Assembly: GCA_965229635.1 (NCBI GenBank)
Contig: OZ245894.1
Location: 2,232,001 to 2,296,000, forward strand
Source: BQJU01 sp965229635
Lineage (GTDB): Bacteria; Bacteroidota; Bacteroidia; Chitinophagales; Saprospiraceae
DNA: 64,000 nucleotides
Direction of reading: 5' to 3'
Position numbers and translations under genes: made by a program. Every line of letters begins with the position of its first letter. Within the stretch, counting starts at the first letter, position 1. The notes beneath the pieces were generated by a model that was not told the origin of the DNA, did not search any database, and saw only the letters and a list, made by a program, of their open reading frames with translations. Shown here piece by piece: positions 8,518 to 18,059 of this stretch.

Positions 8518-10668
8518 ATGCCCTACAACACGCCTCATTTCTTTGAGCAATATCCCAAATTTTTTTCATTGATTTCCAGTTTTTTGCCGGGGATTCTATT
8601 AATAGATCAATATGGCAATATTCTGCGTGCTGATGCTAGCTTTGCGGCGTTAACCGGGTTTGATACCGAAGAATTGACGAAGCACAACCTACAGGAATTT
8701 GATGCTGCAATGGATTCGGAAACCCTGCAAAATAAATGGCATCAACTGCTGGCAAAAGGAGCCCTGAAATGGACCAGTAGCTGGATGGTTGACAAAGGTG
8801 ATGCTATCACTTTGGAAATGGAAGCATTTCTGATCAGTGACAATTCTCCGGGACTTGCCCTGTGCACGGTTTCTACCGGGGCCTTTCAGAAAGTCAGGCA
8901 AGCTCAAATTCTGGAATGGTTTGCGCTGAAACAAAAGGTAGCAGCCTGGCACTGGGATATCACGGATGGATCCTTCAGTGCTATGCGGGGTCTTTTTGTA
9001 TTGTTGGGAGTCGCTCCGGATGATCTGGATTTGGGAAAGATCAACCTTATGCAATTGTTGCAGAAGGGATTGTCGACAGAGCAGAACCAGGAGGTGATTG
9101 CGGCATTTCGCAGATTAAACAAAGCTAAAGCGGCATTTAAATTACTCCTTGAATACCAGGTGAAAGCTACCTCAAAAAAACTGATGCTGCACGCCGCTCC
9201 TGTACTTGACCAAAAACAGCTGGTGGCCATCCACGGAGTCATTCAGGAATTGGATGAGACTACCGTTTCAAATCAGGCCAACCAGCTAGCACAACTTACC
9301 CTGGACAGGTCGGACGAAATGATTTTTTGGGTCAATAAAAATGGCAATTTTGAATATGCCAATGAGGCTGCACTACAGACACTAGGTTACCAGAGGGAGG
9401 AGTTTGTTTCGCAGGTTCATCTTTTAAAGGTGGGGATCGAATTTACTAAATTGGACTGGAACCGTATACAAAAAGAAGTGGCCATAGAACCGGTAGTCAG
9501 ATTGGAGAGTACTTTTCAGCGGAGCAATGGTACTGTTTTTCCCACCGCCATTTCCCTGACTCAACTTGAAAACGATTTAATATGCCTCACGGCTCGCGAC
9601 ATTACCCACCGACGTCAAGAGGAGAAAAATTTGCAAAATGCCCTTCTGCAAGTGCAGAATCTAAGTCGGCAGCTGGAGGCCGAGAATACCTACCTGCAAG
9701 AAGAAGTCAGCATCAATTTTGAAGAAATTGTTAGTACAAGCCCGGCCTACCAAAAGGTGTTGAAGCAGATAGAGCAGGTGGCTCCGACCAGATCAACTGT
9801 GTTGATAGAAGGGGAGACAGGTACAGGTAAGGAATTGTTGGCACGTGCCATACACCGATTGAGTCAGCGCAAAGACCGCCCTTTGGTGAAGGTAGATTGT
9901 GCGGCATTGTCGGAAAGTCTGATTGAAAGTGAACTCTTCGGTCATACCAAAGGCGCATTTACGGGGGCCGAAAAAGAACGAACCGGCCGATTTGAGCTGG
10001 CCGACGGCGGTACTATTTTTCTGGATGAAATTGGAGAGCTGACCGCAGATTTGCAGGTGAAACTGCTACGTGTTCTACAGGAAGGAGAAATCCAGCGGCT
10101 GGGTAGCAACCGCACCATTACGGTCAATGTGAGGGTCATTGCAGCAACCAATCGCAACCTCAAAAAGATGGTAGAGCGCAATGAGTTTCGCGAAGATTTG
10201 TATTACCGTTTGCACGTTTTCCCCATCGAGAATCTTCCACTGCGCAAAAGAAAAGAAGACATCCCCTTGCTTGTGCAATACTTCCTGGAAAAGTTCAGCA
10301 AGAAAAATGGCCGACCAGTGCCACAGATCAACAATAGTGACCTGGAAAGACTTAAGAAATACGAGTTTCCTGGTAATGTACGGGAGCTGCAAAACATCAT
10401 CGAAAGGGCCGCTATCTTTACTAATGGCAGGACCTTGAATCTTGGGTTTTGGCACCCTTCCTCCTCGGTGCGTAAGGAGGTTACTTCGGCAGAATTTCAA
10501 ACTTTGGAGGAGGTGCAGCGCAACCATATTATTGAGGCACTGGAGCGCACCCATTGGCGGGTCAGTGGCCCCAACGGAGCGGCCCGTCTACTGGACATAA
10601 ACCCGCAAACCCTTTTTTCCCGGATGCGAAAACTAAATATCCACCTGCGCCGGGAAGCCAGTTCTTAG
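8518..10668 (+). CDS. PAS-domain sigma-54-dependent transcriptional activator
   Basis: A 716-residue NtrC-like enhancer-binding protein. The N-terminal half holds PAS-like sensor domains (about residues 15-125, 135-245 and 260-375; the last has DEMIFWVNKNGNFEYANEAAL). A short coiled coil (about 380-405) follows. The AAA+ sigma-54 interaction domain begins near 410, with Walker A GETGTGKELLARAIH near 432, the GAFTGA loop near 480 and Walker B GGTIFLDEIGEL near 500. A Fis-type HTH ends the protein (RVSGPNGAARLLDINPQTLFSRMRKL). It has no receiver domain, so it probably senses a small ligand, redox or light signal through PAS rather than phosphorylation. It converges with the CheB-CheR fusion, with stops only 3 bp apart. 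Confidence 0.93.
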   Translation: MPYNTPHFFEQYPKFFSLISSFLPGILLIDQYGNILRADASFAALTGFDTEELTKHNLQEFDAAMDSETLQNKWHQLLAKGALKWTSSWMVDKGDAITLEMEAFLISDNSPGLALCTVSTGAFQKVRQAQILEWFALKQKVAAWHWDITDGSFSAMRGLFVLLGVAPDDLDLGKINLMQLLQKGLSTEQNQEVIAAFRRLNKAKAAFKLLLEYQVKATSKKLMLHAAPVLDQKQLVAIHGVIQELDETTVSNQANQLAQLTLDRSDEMIFWVNKNGNFEYANEAALQTLGYQREEFVSQVHLLKVGIEFTKLDWNRIQKEVAIEPVVRLESTFQRSNGTVFPTAISLTQLENDLICLTARDITHRRQEEKNLQNALLQVQNLSRQLEAENTYLQEEVSINFEEIVSTSPAYQKVLKQIEQVAPTRSTVLIEGETGTGKELLARAIHRLSQRKDRPLVKVDCAALSESLIESELFGHTKGAFTGAEKERTGRFELADGGTIFLDEIGELTADLQVKLLRVLQEGEIQRLGSNRTITVNVRVIAATNRNLKKMVERNEFREDLYYRLHVFPIENLPLRKRKEDIPLLVQYFLEKFSKKNGRPVPQINNSDLERLKKYEFPGNVRELQNIIERAAIFTNGRTLNLGFWHPSSSVRKEVTSAEFQTLEEVQRNHIIEALERTHWRVSGPNGAARLLDINPQTLFSRMRKLNIHLRREASS

Positions 10669-10671
10669 CAT

Positions 10672-13600
10672 CTACTTCGGATCAGGCTGATCGCCCGGTT
10701 GCCCGATCAGGGCCGCATATTTAACTTCACCATCAATGGTGACCGGAGAGGCAATTAATTCAGCCTGGAAATGCCGTCCATCCGGATACTCAAAACGGAA
10801 AGCTACCCGTCCAAAAGCTTTCCCGGCAAAGACTGCCTCTATGGCCTCCTTCACTGTTTGGTGTTGATCCTTAGGCAGGAAATCGTAAATTAACGTACCC
10901 CTGATTTCTTCCTTGGATAGTCCGGTGTGGCGCGTAAAGTTGATATAGTGAATTTTCCCTTGTTCATCAACCAGCGAAATCTGATGCTGGGCATGATCCA
11001 TGAATGCCTGGAATTCTTCAAGGGTCTGCTGCAATCTGGCCTGACTTAGGATCATCTCGGTCACATCGTGTAGAATCACAGTAGCCTTGGTGATCTTGTC
11101 CTGTTCTTTCAAGGAGTCAGCAGTAGGGATAAAATTAACCTCATACCAATGGAGGTTTTGATCGTTGCTGATCGAAATTGTGATGTTTTGGGCTTTTTGT
11201 TCTTTGATCATTTTGCCCAATGTTTTGATTATTTGTTGCCCCTCCTTTTTGGGTAGGAAATCTCTGATGTTTTGCCCGGCCAGTTCTTTTTTTGTGAATT
11301 GCCCAAACGGCTTATTGATCATGCGAATTTTCCCATCCTCCGCCAGTACTATGATGATGTCTTTTGAGTAGTTGAAAATGGCCTTAAATTTATTGGCATG
11401 GATAGCCATTTCCGATTTGAACCTGGTCACTTCGTTGATGTCAATAAAGGAAACAACCACTCCATCAATCACACTTTCCCCGGTGCGGTATGGCAGCACC
11501 CGTAAAAGGAAATGATTGCCCCGTACATCAATGACTTCTGATTCGTAATGGGTTAAAGTTTCGTAAACTTCGGCGCAAATTTTCCTAATGTCAAGCTCAT
11601 TAAAGGCACTGGAGAAGGTACTGATCGGACGCCCAATATCCGATTCGATCAGATCAAACTGCTTGCGGATGGCAGGCGTGAATTTTCGGATATTCAAATC
11701 CAGATCAAGGAAAATGGTGCCAATTTCTGTACTGCGCAAAAGGTTGGAAATATCATTGTTGGCCGTAATCAGTGCATCATTTTTTGATTGCAGCTCACTG
11801 TTGACCGTATAGAGTTCCTCATTGACTGATTGCAGCTCTTCGTTGGTACTTTGCAATTCTTCATTAGCACTCAACAACTCCTGGTTGGAAGAAATTAGCT
11901 CCTCATTGGTACTTTCCAGCTTGGCCACCAGCTGTCTGGTTTCCTGCTTGGCGAGGTCCAGTTGCTGCTGCAAGCTCTTGACGTGATCATTGTTGAAACT
12001 ACTGGTATCCAGATTTGTTTCTTTCACATCCTCATCGTCCTGCAAGTGGTCGCTTTGCTTGATTTGAACCAGCACTATCTGGTCCTGATGGCCTGGTAGC
12101 GCCACTTCCGAAAAGGTAAGACTAGTAGCTGTTTTTTTATCATTCTTGGAAAAGACCACATTCTCAAACCGGAAGCGTCCCGGGGAAGCCAGGGCTTTTT
12201 GTACGCCATTTCTGAATACAATCAGTTGGTCCTGGTCAATCATACGTTCCAGGTTGAGCCTGGCTACCGCTCTAGGTAATCGTACCAGCTCTTCAATATT
12301 TCCATTGATGTAGAGAATATCGAGTTCAGCAGTAATAAAGATGGAAACCGGGGCGTATTGTTCCACCAGGTACTGGGTGTAAGGATCTGGCTGTTCTTGC
12401 TTGAATTTAGGGACTGTCGGTTTCGAAGGCTCCATATTTTTTTTGTTCCCGGTTAGTGTGTATCTGGTGGAGAGATTCAGTTTACTCCATGGGGTGTAGG
12501 GGGCTTGGATCAAATCATCTCCTTTTATGAAAAATTTCCATTTCTCGGAAGTTCGGTGGAATGCTTGTTTCACCTCTCCAAGTCCTTCGCTGGGACCCAA
12601 AAACAGAAACCCGGAAGGGTTTAACGCAAAGTGAAAGGTAGAAAGTACATTTTTTTGCGCCTGCGGCTTAAGGTAAATCAAAAGGTTTCGGCAGGAGATA
12701 AAATCCATCTGAATGAAGGGAGGGTCGGACAGCAGGTTGTGAACGGCGAAGAGGATTTTATCTTTCAGATAGGGTTTGATATGGTACAAATTTCCAGACT
12801 TTTGGAAATACTGCACCAGCACATTGCTGGGGAGTTCTGAAGCCATATTGTAGGGATAAGCTCCATCGGTGGCAATTCTGATGGCCTTGGGATCCACATC
12901 GGAAGCAAAGAGCTTAAAATTAACTTTTAGGTTATTTTGTGTAATAAACTGGTCAATGAGAATGGCCATGGAGTAGGCTTCTTCACCGGTAGAACAACCA
13001 CTGACCCAAAAGCGAACGAGATCTCCCTCCTCCCGGTTGGCAAAAATTTTGGGCAGGATATTATTTTCAAACTCTTCAAAGGCTTCCGGATCACGGAAGA
13101 ATCGGGTTACCCCAATGAGAAAATCGTCATTAAGTGCCAGTACTTCGTGCGGATTATTTTCAAGAAACTTAAGGTATTTCTTCAGTGATTTGATCTGCTT
13201 CAGCATCATTCGGTTTTCCATGCGCCGAATCAGGGTGGGTTCGCGGTAAACCGAGTAGTCTATCTTTGTGTGATCAGATACGTGAAAGATGATTTGCTTA
13301 AATAACTCGGAGGTGTCCTCATCCTTCAGGTCAATTGCTGCTTCCGGATGTGGTTGTTTGAGAATGTTTACCAGCTTAAGCGCAATCTCTTTGGGAGATA
13401 AAATTTCGTCGGTCACATTTTGATGAATGGCACTGAGTGGCATGCCGTCAAAGACCGCTGATTCAGGACTTTGGATAAATACCAGGCCGCCTTCCTCTTT
13501 AATGGTCCGAATACCACGTGAGCCGTCCGCTCCGGTGCCGGAAAGGATGACCGCAATGGCAAATCCCTTCCTGTCTTCTGCTAAAGAGTGCAAAAATAGG

Positions 13601-13908
13601 TCAATGGGCAAATTGGGGATCTGGTCAGCGGGAATCGGTTTGGCAAAAATCATGCCTTTGCTAAAGACCAGGTTTTTTCCAGGAGGGTTCAGATAAATGT
13701 GATTGGGTTTCAGCGTAGCCCGTTCTTTTACGAAGCTGACCGGCATAGCAGTATGATTTCTCAGCAGGTCATCCAGAATACTTGGATGATTCGGAGAAAG
13801 ATGGGAGATAATTACCCAGGTGGCCCCGCTATCAGTTGGTAGCACCGACAGTAGCTCAATCAGGGCCTCCATGCCTCCGGCTGAAGCTCCAATGCCAACA
13901 ACTTTCAT
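10672..13908 (-). CDS. CheB-CheR-PAS fusion signalling protein without a kinase domain
   Basis: A 1078-residue fusion. Residues 1-185 are a CheB methylesterase with Ser9 (GASAGG), His36 (ISHL) and Asp128 (SGTGADGS) all present. A CheR methyltransferase follows (about 205-460; SAM-binding VSGCSTGEEAYSMA at 302). Next is a long heptad coiled coil (about 645-725, repeated SNQELLSANEELQSTNEEL). The rest is PAS domains (about 730-1070, at least three by pattern). No receiver, HAMP or histidine kinase domain follows, unlike many CheB/CheR hybrid kinases, so it probably signals by protein contact or glutamyl methylation. No chemotaxis receptor is nearby. Its start has no membrane segment, so it is cytoplasmic. 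Confidence 0.92.
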   Translation of the reverse strand: MKVVGIGASAGGMEALIELLSVLPTDSGATWVIISHLSPNHPSILDDLLRNHTAMPVSFVKERATLKPNHIYLNPPGKNLVFSKGMIFAKPIPADQIPNLPIDLFLHSLAEDRKGFAIAVILSGTGADGSRGIRTIKEEGGLVFIQSPESAVFDGMPLSAIHQNVTDEILSPKEIALKLVNILKQPHPEAAIDLKDEDTSELFKQIIFHVSDHTKIDYSVYREPTLIRRMENRMMLKQIKSLKKYLKFLENNPHEVLALNDDFLIGVTRFFRDPEAFEEFENNILPKIFANREEGDLVRFWVSGCSTGEEAYSMAILIDQFITQNNLKVNFKLFASDVDPKAIRIATDGAYPYNMASELPSNVLVQYFQKSGNLYHIKPYLKDKILFAVHNLLSDPPFIQMDFISCRNLLIYLKPQAQKNVLSTFHFALNPSGFLFLGPSEGLGEVKQAFHRTSEKWKFFIKGDDLIQAPYTPWSKLNLSTRYTLTGNKKNMEPSKPTVPKFKQEQPDPYTQYLVEQYAPVSIFITAELDILYINGNIEELVRLPRAVARLNLERMIDQDQLIVFRNGVQKALASPGRFRFENVVFSKNDKKTATSLTFSEVALPGHQDQIVLVQIKQSDHLQDDEDVKETNLDTSSFNNDHVKSLQQQLDLAKQETRQLVAKLESTNEELISSNQELLSANEELQSTNEELQSVNEELYTVNSELQSKNDALITANNDISNLLRSTEIGTIFLDLDLNIRKFTPAIRKQFDLIESDIGRPISTFSSAFNELDIRKICAEVYETLTHYESEVIDVRGNHFLLRVLPYRTGESVIDGVVVSFIDINEVTRFKSEMAIHANKFKAIFNYSKDIIIVLAEDGKIRMINKPFGQFTKKELAGQNIRDFLPKKEGQQIIKTLGKMIKEQKAQNITISISNDQNLHWYEVNFIPTADSLKEQDKITKATVILHDVTEMILSQARLQQTLEEFQAFMDHAQHQISLVDEQGKIHYINFTRHTGLSKEEIRGTLIYDFLPKDQHQTVKEAIEAVFAGKAFGRVAFRFEYPDGRHFQAELIASPVTIDGEVKYAALIGQPGDQPDPK

Positions 13909-14292
13909 AAATTGTTAATTTACTGCACACACATGAAGTAAAACTACGAGGAATTGAACTATTTTTTTCTATTGGAAGAACTTTTCTTAATTAAACGATG
14001 AGAATACTATCAGTCCACCAAATTTTTTTTTGTATTTTTGTTGTTAAATGGAATTTTGTTCAAGCCTCGCCCTCATCCTGCAATGATTTCTTTGCCACAT
14101 TGTGGAAGACATTTTTGATTTCCTTTATGCTCTATCTGTTAAGCGCTGGATTTAAATTGGAATGCTATCCTCCAGACCTTGAAGTGGTTTAATTTACAAA
14201 TTGTCCGAAGGTTACAGGTAGGAATTACTTATAAAATTGAGGTAATACCGGGTAAACTTCTGGCAGATTTATTCACCTAAAATTCCTGGATC
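13909..14292. other. Intergenic region between divergent genes
   Basis: No gene is supported. An AT-rich stretch contains TATTTTTG at 14033-14040, a perfect TAnnTTTG -7 box, but without a TTTG at the right distance upstream. Promoters for both divergent genes should lie here. Confidence 0.3.
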
Positions 14293-17058
14293 ATGAAAAA
14301 ATTGTCCTTGATTGCCCTTCTTCTCACCATGTATTTTCTGGCTTATAGCCAAAAAAAGATAACCGGCAATGTCACTGATGAAAGCCACGAACCATTGATC
14401 GGTGCCACCGTTCAGGTGAAAGGAACATCAATAGGAACCGTAACAGATCTCGAGGGAAATTACATCCTCAAAATACCTGAAAATGCACAAACCCTGGTCA
14501 TCTCATTTATTGGTTACGGATCGCAGGAAGCATCCATTGATGGCCGGGATGTAGTTGATGTGATGCTTTCTTCGGGCGAATTGCTCAGTGAAATTATTGT
14601 ACTGGGTTCCCGATCTGCAGGGCGCACCAAATTGGAAACTACTGCGCCGGTAGATGTACTGAATATAAACGAAATTGCCAATATTGGGCCGCAAACTACA
14701 GTGAATGAAATACTAAATTACGTAGCCCCTTCATTCTCTTCCAACAAACAAACCATTTCTGACGGTACCGATCACATTGACCCGGCTTCCCTGCGCGGAT
14801 TGGGACCCGATCAGGTATTGGTACTCATCAATGGCAAGCGCCGACACACCACCTCACTGGTGAATGTTAATGGTACCTTTGGTAGAGGAAATGTGGGTAC
14901 CGACATGAATGCCATTCCCGTTGCTGCCATTGAGCGAATTGAAGTACTACGCGACGGTGCTGCGGCACAATACGGTTCGGACGCCATTGCGGGAGTAATT
15001 AATATTGTACTCAAGGATGAACGTGGGGTGACCTTCTCTGCAGGTACCGGGGCCTACATCACCAGTGAACTGCCGGAAGCGGATGATGACAATGGCATGG
15101 ATGGCGAGAACGCTCAGCTGAGTGTTAACTATGGAGCTGACCTGGGCCAGAACGGAGGCTTCCTCAATTTGACCGGAGCCTATGAAGTACGTAACCATAC
15201 CAACAGAATGAAGGAATGGGAAGGCAGTATTTTTTCAGGGTTTAACAATCCGGATTATGCAGGAGACCCCAATGATGACATCACGGATAGTGAACTCCAG
15301 AGAAGAGGCTTACAACGGTCCGACTTTAATATGAGGGTTGGACAATCGGCGTTGCGTTCCGGTGTTGCTTTCATGAATATGGAATTGCCGGTGAGCGAAA
15401 ACGCTACCCTTTATTCATTTGGAGGCATCAGCTACCGTCGCGGACAGGCCACGGGCTTTTATCGTTTGCCCAACCAGTCGCGGACGGTTACAGATATTTA
15501 TCCCAATGGATTTCTACCCGAAATCAACTCCAATATCAAGGATCAGTCAATTGCTGTTGGCTTGCGCAATCGGGTAGGGGAGTGGGAACTGGATTTCAGC
15601 AACACACTTGGTTCTAATAGTTTCAATTACCTTATCACCAATACCCTAAATGCATCATTGGAGTCAGCCTCGCCTACCTCATTTAACTCGGGAGGATTTA
15701 GCTTTGCGCAAAATACCACCAACTTTGATATCCGCCGGTACTGGGAAGATTGGATGGCGGGCTTCAACCTGGCATTTGGTGCTGAGTACCGACTGGAAAA
15801 CTACCAGATCGTAGCCGGTGAAGAGGCATCGTATACCAACTATGGGTTGGCCAGCTGGTACGTGACCAATAGCGGAGACTCTTTATTGATTCAGGATGGG
15901 GAAGGTCCCATCAGTACTGTATTTGCCCCCAATGGTGATGCGAGACCCGGCGGTGCTCAGGTTTTTCCCGGATTCAGCCCTGACAATGAAGTCAATGCCT
16001 TTCGCAATAGCGTTGCTGCCTATATTGATGTAGAGGCAGATTTGAGCGAAGCATTTTTACTGGCGGGTGCCCTGCGTTTTGAAAACTACAGTGATTTTGG
16101 ATCGGTACTGACCGGTAAACTGGCGGCCCGCCTGAAGATCACCGAGGATTTGGCTATACGAGGAACGGCCAGTTCGGGTTTCCGGGCACCTTCTTTGCAC
16201 CAGCTGAACTTCAATTCTACTTCTACCCTTTTTGTAGATGGTGTGCCCAATGAAGTAGGAACCTTTTCCAATGATAGTCGTCCGGCAGAGTTGTTGGGTA
16301 TTCCCCAACTTAAAGAAGAAACTTCAACCAGTTTCAGTGCCGGTTTGACTATGCAGATTCCTTCCGCCAATCTGGCAATCACCATTGACGGTTACCTCAT
16401 TGACATCAGTGATCGTGTGGTGCTAACAGGTACTTTTGAAGGCGATGCTAATGGTTCGGCTGTTGACCAGGAAATATTCAGGCTGCTGCAAGAGGCCAAT
16501 GCCAGTCAGGCTACTTTCTTTGCCAATGCTATTGATACGAAAACAAGTGGTTTGGATATCGTCTTTGCACACAATGCCCGACTTGGCGTGGGTAGGCTGA
16601 ATACAACGCTGGCCGGTACCTTTACCAATACCGAGCTTGGTGATATTAAAACTTCCGAGCAGCTCAAAGGCAAAGAGGACACCTATTTTGATGAAACCAG
16701 TCGTATCTTCCTGGAAGGAGCTGTGCCGCAAACCAAGTTGAACCTGACCTTCAATTACAGTATTGGTCGCTTCTCCGCGCTTTTGCGCAATGTATATTTC
16801 GGAAAGGTATTTGAAGCCACCAATAGCGAGGCCAATCAGCAGGAATTTGGGGCAAAGATTGTGACGGATTTGAGTGTCAGTTACGGCATCACCGAAAGCC
16901 TGATCCTGACCGTGGGATCCAATAATTTACTGGATGTTTATCCCGATATGAATATCCCCGCCAACCAGGGTGAAGGTCGATTCCTGTATTCTCGTCGGTC
17001 CCAGCAATTTGGAGCCAATGGCCGTCTGGTCTTCGCCAGATTAAGATTTACGTTGTAG
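14293..17058 (+). CDS. TonB-dependent receptor with carboxypeptidase-like N-terminal domain
   Basis: A 921-residue outer-membrane receptor. It has a signal peptide (residues 1-19, ending YFLAYSQ), a carboxypeptidase regulatory-like domain (about 21-100), a TonB plug (about 115-235; LRGLGPDQVLVLINGKRRHTT and RIEVLRDGAAAQYGSDAIAGVINIVL) and a beta-barrel ending in RLRFTL. It is shorter than the SusC-like protein and has no SusD partner, so it more likely transports a siderophore, cofactor or small ligand alone. The plug resembles the iron-complex receptor group (RDGAAAQYGSDAIAGV). No biosynthesis genes nearby reveal the ligand. Confidence 0.9.
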   Translation: MKKLSLIALLLTMYFLAYSQKKITGNVTDESHEPLIGATVQVKGTSIGTVTDLEGNYILKIPENAQTLVISFIGYGSQEASIDGRDVVDVMLSSGELLSEIIVLGSRSAGRTKLETTAPVDVLNINEIANIGPQTTVNEILNYVAPSFSSNKQTISDGTDHIDPASLRGLGPDQVLVLINGKRRHTTSLVNVNGTFGRGNVGTDMNAIPVAAIERIEVLRDGAAAQYGSDAIAGVINIVLKDERGVTFSAGTGAYITSELPEADDDNGMDGENAQLSVNYGADLGQNGGFLNLTGAYEVRNHTNRMKEWEGSIFSGFNNPDYAGDPNDDITDSELQRRGLQRSDFNMRVGQSALRSGVAFMNMELPVSENATLYSFGGISYRRGQATGFYRLPNQSRTVTDIYPNGFLPEINSNIKDQSIAVGLRNRVGEWELDFSNTLGSNSFNYLITNTLNASLESASPTSFNSGGFSFAQNTTNFDIRRYWEDWMAGFNLAFGAEYRLENYQIVAGEEASYTNYGLASWYVTNSGDSLLIQDGEGPISTVFAPNGDARPGGAQVFPGFSPDNEVNAFRNSVAAYIDVEADLSEAFLLAGALRFENYSDFGSVLTGKLAARLKITEDLAIRGTASSGFRAPSLHQLNFNSTSTLFVDGVPNEVGTFSNDSRPAELLGIPQLKEETSTSFSAGLTMQIPSANLAITIDGYLIDISDRVVLTGTFEGDANGSAVDQEIFRLLQEANASQATFFANAIDTKTSGLDIVFAHNARLGVGRLNTTLAGTFTNTELGDIKTSEQLKGKEDTYFDETSRIFLEGAVPQTKLNLTFNYSIGRFSALLRNVYFGKVFEATNSEANQQEFGAKIVTDLSVSYGITESLILTVGSNNLLDVYPDMNIPANQGEGRFLYSRRSQQFGANGRLVFARLRFTL

Positions 17059-17072
17059 AATTATCAAGAAGC

Positions 17073-17109
17073 ATTGAATGAGGGTGGAACTTTCTCACCC
17101 TCATTCAAT
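17073..17109. terminator. Bidirectional intrinsic terminator between convergent genes
   Basis: ATTGAATGAGGGTG (17073-17086) and its perfect complement (17096-17109) leave a 9-nt loop. The hairpin sits in the 53-bp gap between a plus-strand and a minus-strand gene end, where it could serve both. Confidence 0.75.
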
Positions 17110-17111
17110 CT

Positions 17112-17837
17112 CTATTCGTCAACCCTAAAAAACACCACCCTCCGATTGAGCAAAGATGGGTGATCCGGAAACAGGAAGGAAATCCCTTCCTGAGTCGACT
17201 CCGGAAGATCGTACAGCAGGTCCAGCCTGGGATTATAGGGGTAGAAAAAGGCATTCATCTCTCCGAAGAAGAACTCTCCGTTGCTACCTCCGCCATTGCA
17301 CTGAATGGCGCCACCCCACTGGATAAAGGCATTTGATAGTTCCAGCGAATAGGTTCCCGGCATTTTTATGGTCAACTCTATTTCGAAAGTCAGATTTTCA
17401 CCTGGCCCCGGGCAAAGCTGGCGGAGGCCCCAGAACACCAGGTTTCTGGATTGCGTGAAGTTGATTTCTGTTCCCGCCAGAATGTGGTAGTCAATAAAAT
17501 CCCCACTGAAGTTGAAATTGTTCTGCTCATCCAGCTTGATCAAATTAAAATTGAGGGTTAAATCCGGGTGAAAGAAAAAAATGGTATCTCTGTTAAAGGT
17601 ATTGACCATTCTGTTATCCGGAATTTCAAACCGCAGATTCAGCGTATGCCCCACCTGGAAAATGGAGGAGTCCAATTCCATCTCCACCGGTTTTTCGAAG
17701 GCAAACTGCTGTATCTCCGGAATTGGTGGTGGTTCTACAATAACAATATCATCGTCACCTATCTTGCCATTGAAGGTACAGGTGGAAAGAAGAACTAGCG
17801 CTGGCAGTGCCAGAAAAAGAGCGTATTTAGTTTTCAT
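17112..17837 (-). CDS. Predicted lipoprotein of unknown function
   Basis: A 241-residue protein starting MKTKYALFLALPALVLLSTCTF, with a lipobox (LLSTC) giving a lipidated Cys near residue 20. The rest is beta-rich (NLRFEIPDNRMV, LTFEIELTIKMPGTYSLELSNAF) with a possible disulfide pair in QLCPGPGE and IQCNGG. I recognise no family. It is alone in its orientation next to the TonB-dependent receptor gene, convergent with it, so no operon link is implied. Confidence 0.7.
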   Translation of the reverse strand: MKTKYALFLALPALVLLSTCTFNGKIGDDDIVIVEPPPIPEIQQFAFEKPVEMELDSSIFQVGHTLNLRFEIPDNRMVNTFNRDTIFFFHPDLTLNFNLIKLDEQNNFNFSGDFIDYHILAGTEINFTQSRNLVFWGLRQLCPGPGENLTFEIELTIKMPGTYSLELSNAFIQWGGAIQCNGGGSNGEFFFGEMNAFFYPYNPRLDLLYDLPESTQEGISFLFPDHPSLLNRRVVFFRVDE

Positions 17838-17857
17838 GTCGGAAACGTTTCTTACTC

Positions 17858-18021
17858 AGTACATGTTTGGAGGTGGCGCTTCAAAAGCGAAAATTGCAGG
17901 TTTGGGGTTCTCGCAAGGCTGATTTTTGAGTGCATAGCAGCGCTACGGACGAAAAAATAGCCGAAGGGAGGTTCCAAAAACTGAGATTTGCAGCCTGAAT
18001 GGTTACCTCCAAACATGTACT
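17858..18021. repeat. 164-bp palindromic element (MITE/REP-like)
   Basis: The ends are a perfect 17-bp inverted repeat (AGTACATGTTTGGAGGT at 17858-17874, complement at 18005-18021). The interior is also imperfectly palindromic around 17940-17950. ACTCA occurs at 17854-17858 and 18019-18023 and could be a target duplication overlapping the ends. No transposase is present. It lies between the lipoprotein gene and the 3' end of the bestrophin gene. Confidence 0.65.
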
Positions 18022-18059
18022 CAATAATACAGCTATTTTCTGACAAAGGGTTGGGTCTG

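Noticed and set aside
13998..14192. 64-codon frame in the gap before the TonB-dependent receptor gene
   Set aside because: Hydrophobic and Cys-rich by AT composition; no evidence of a real gene.
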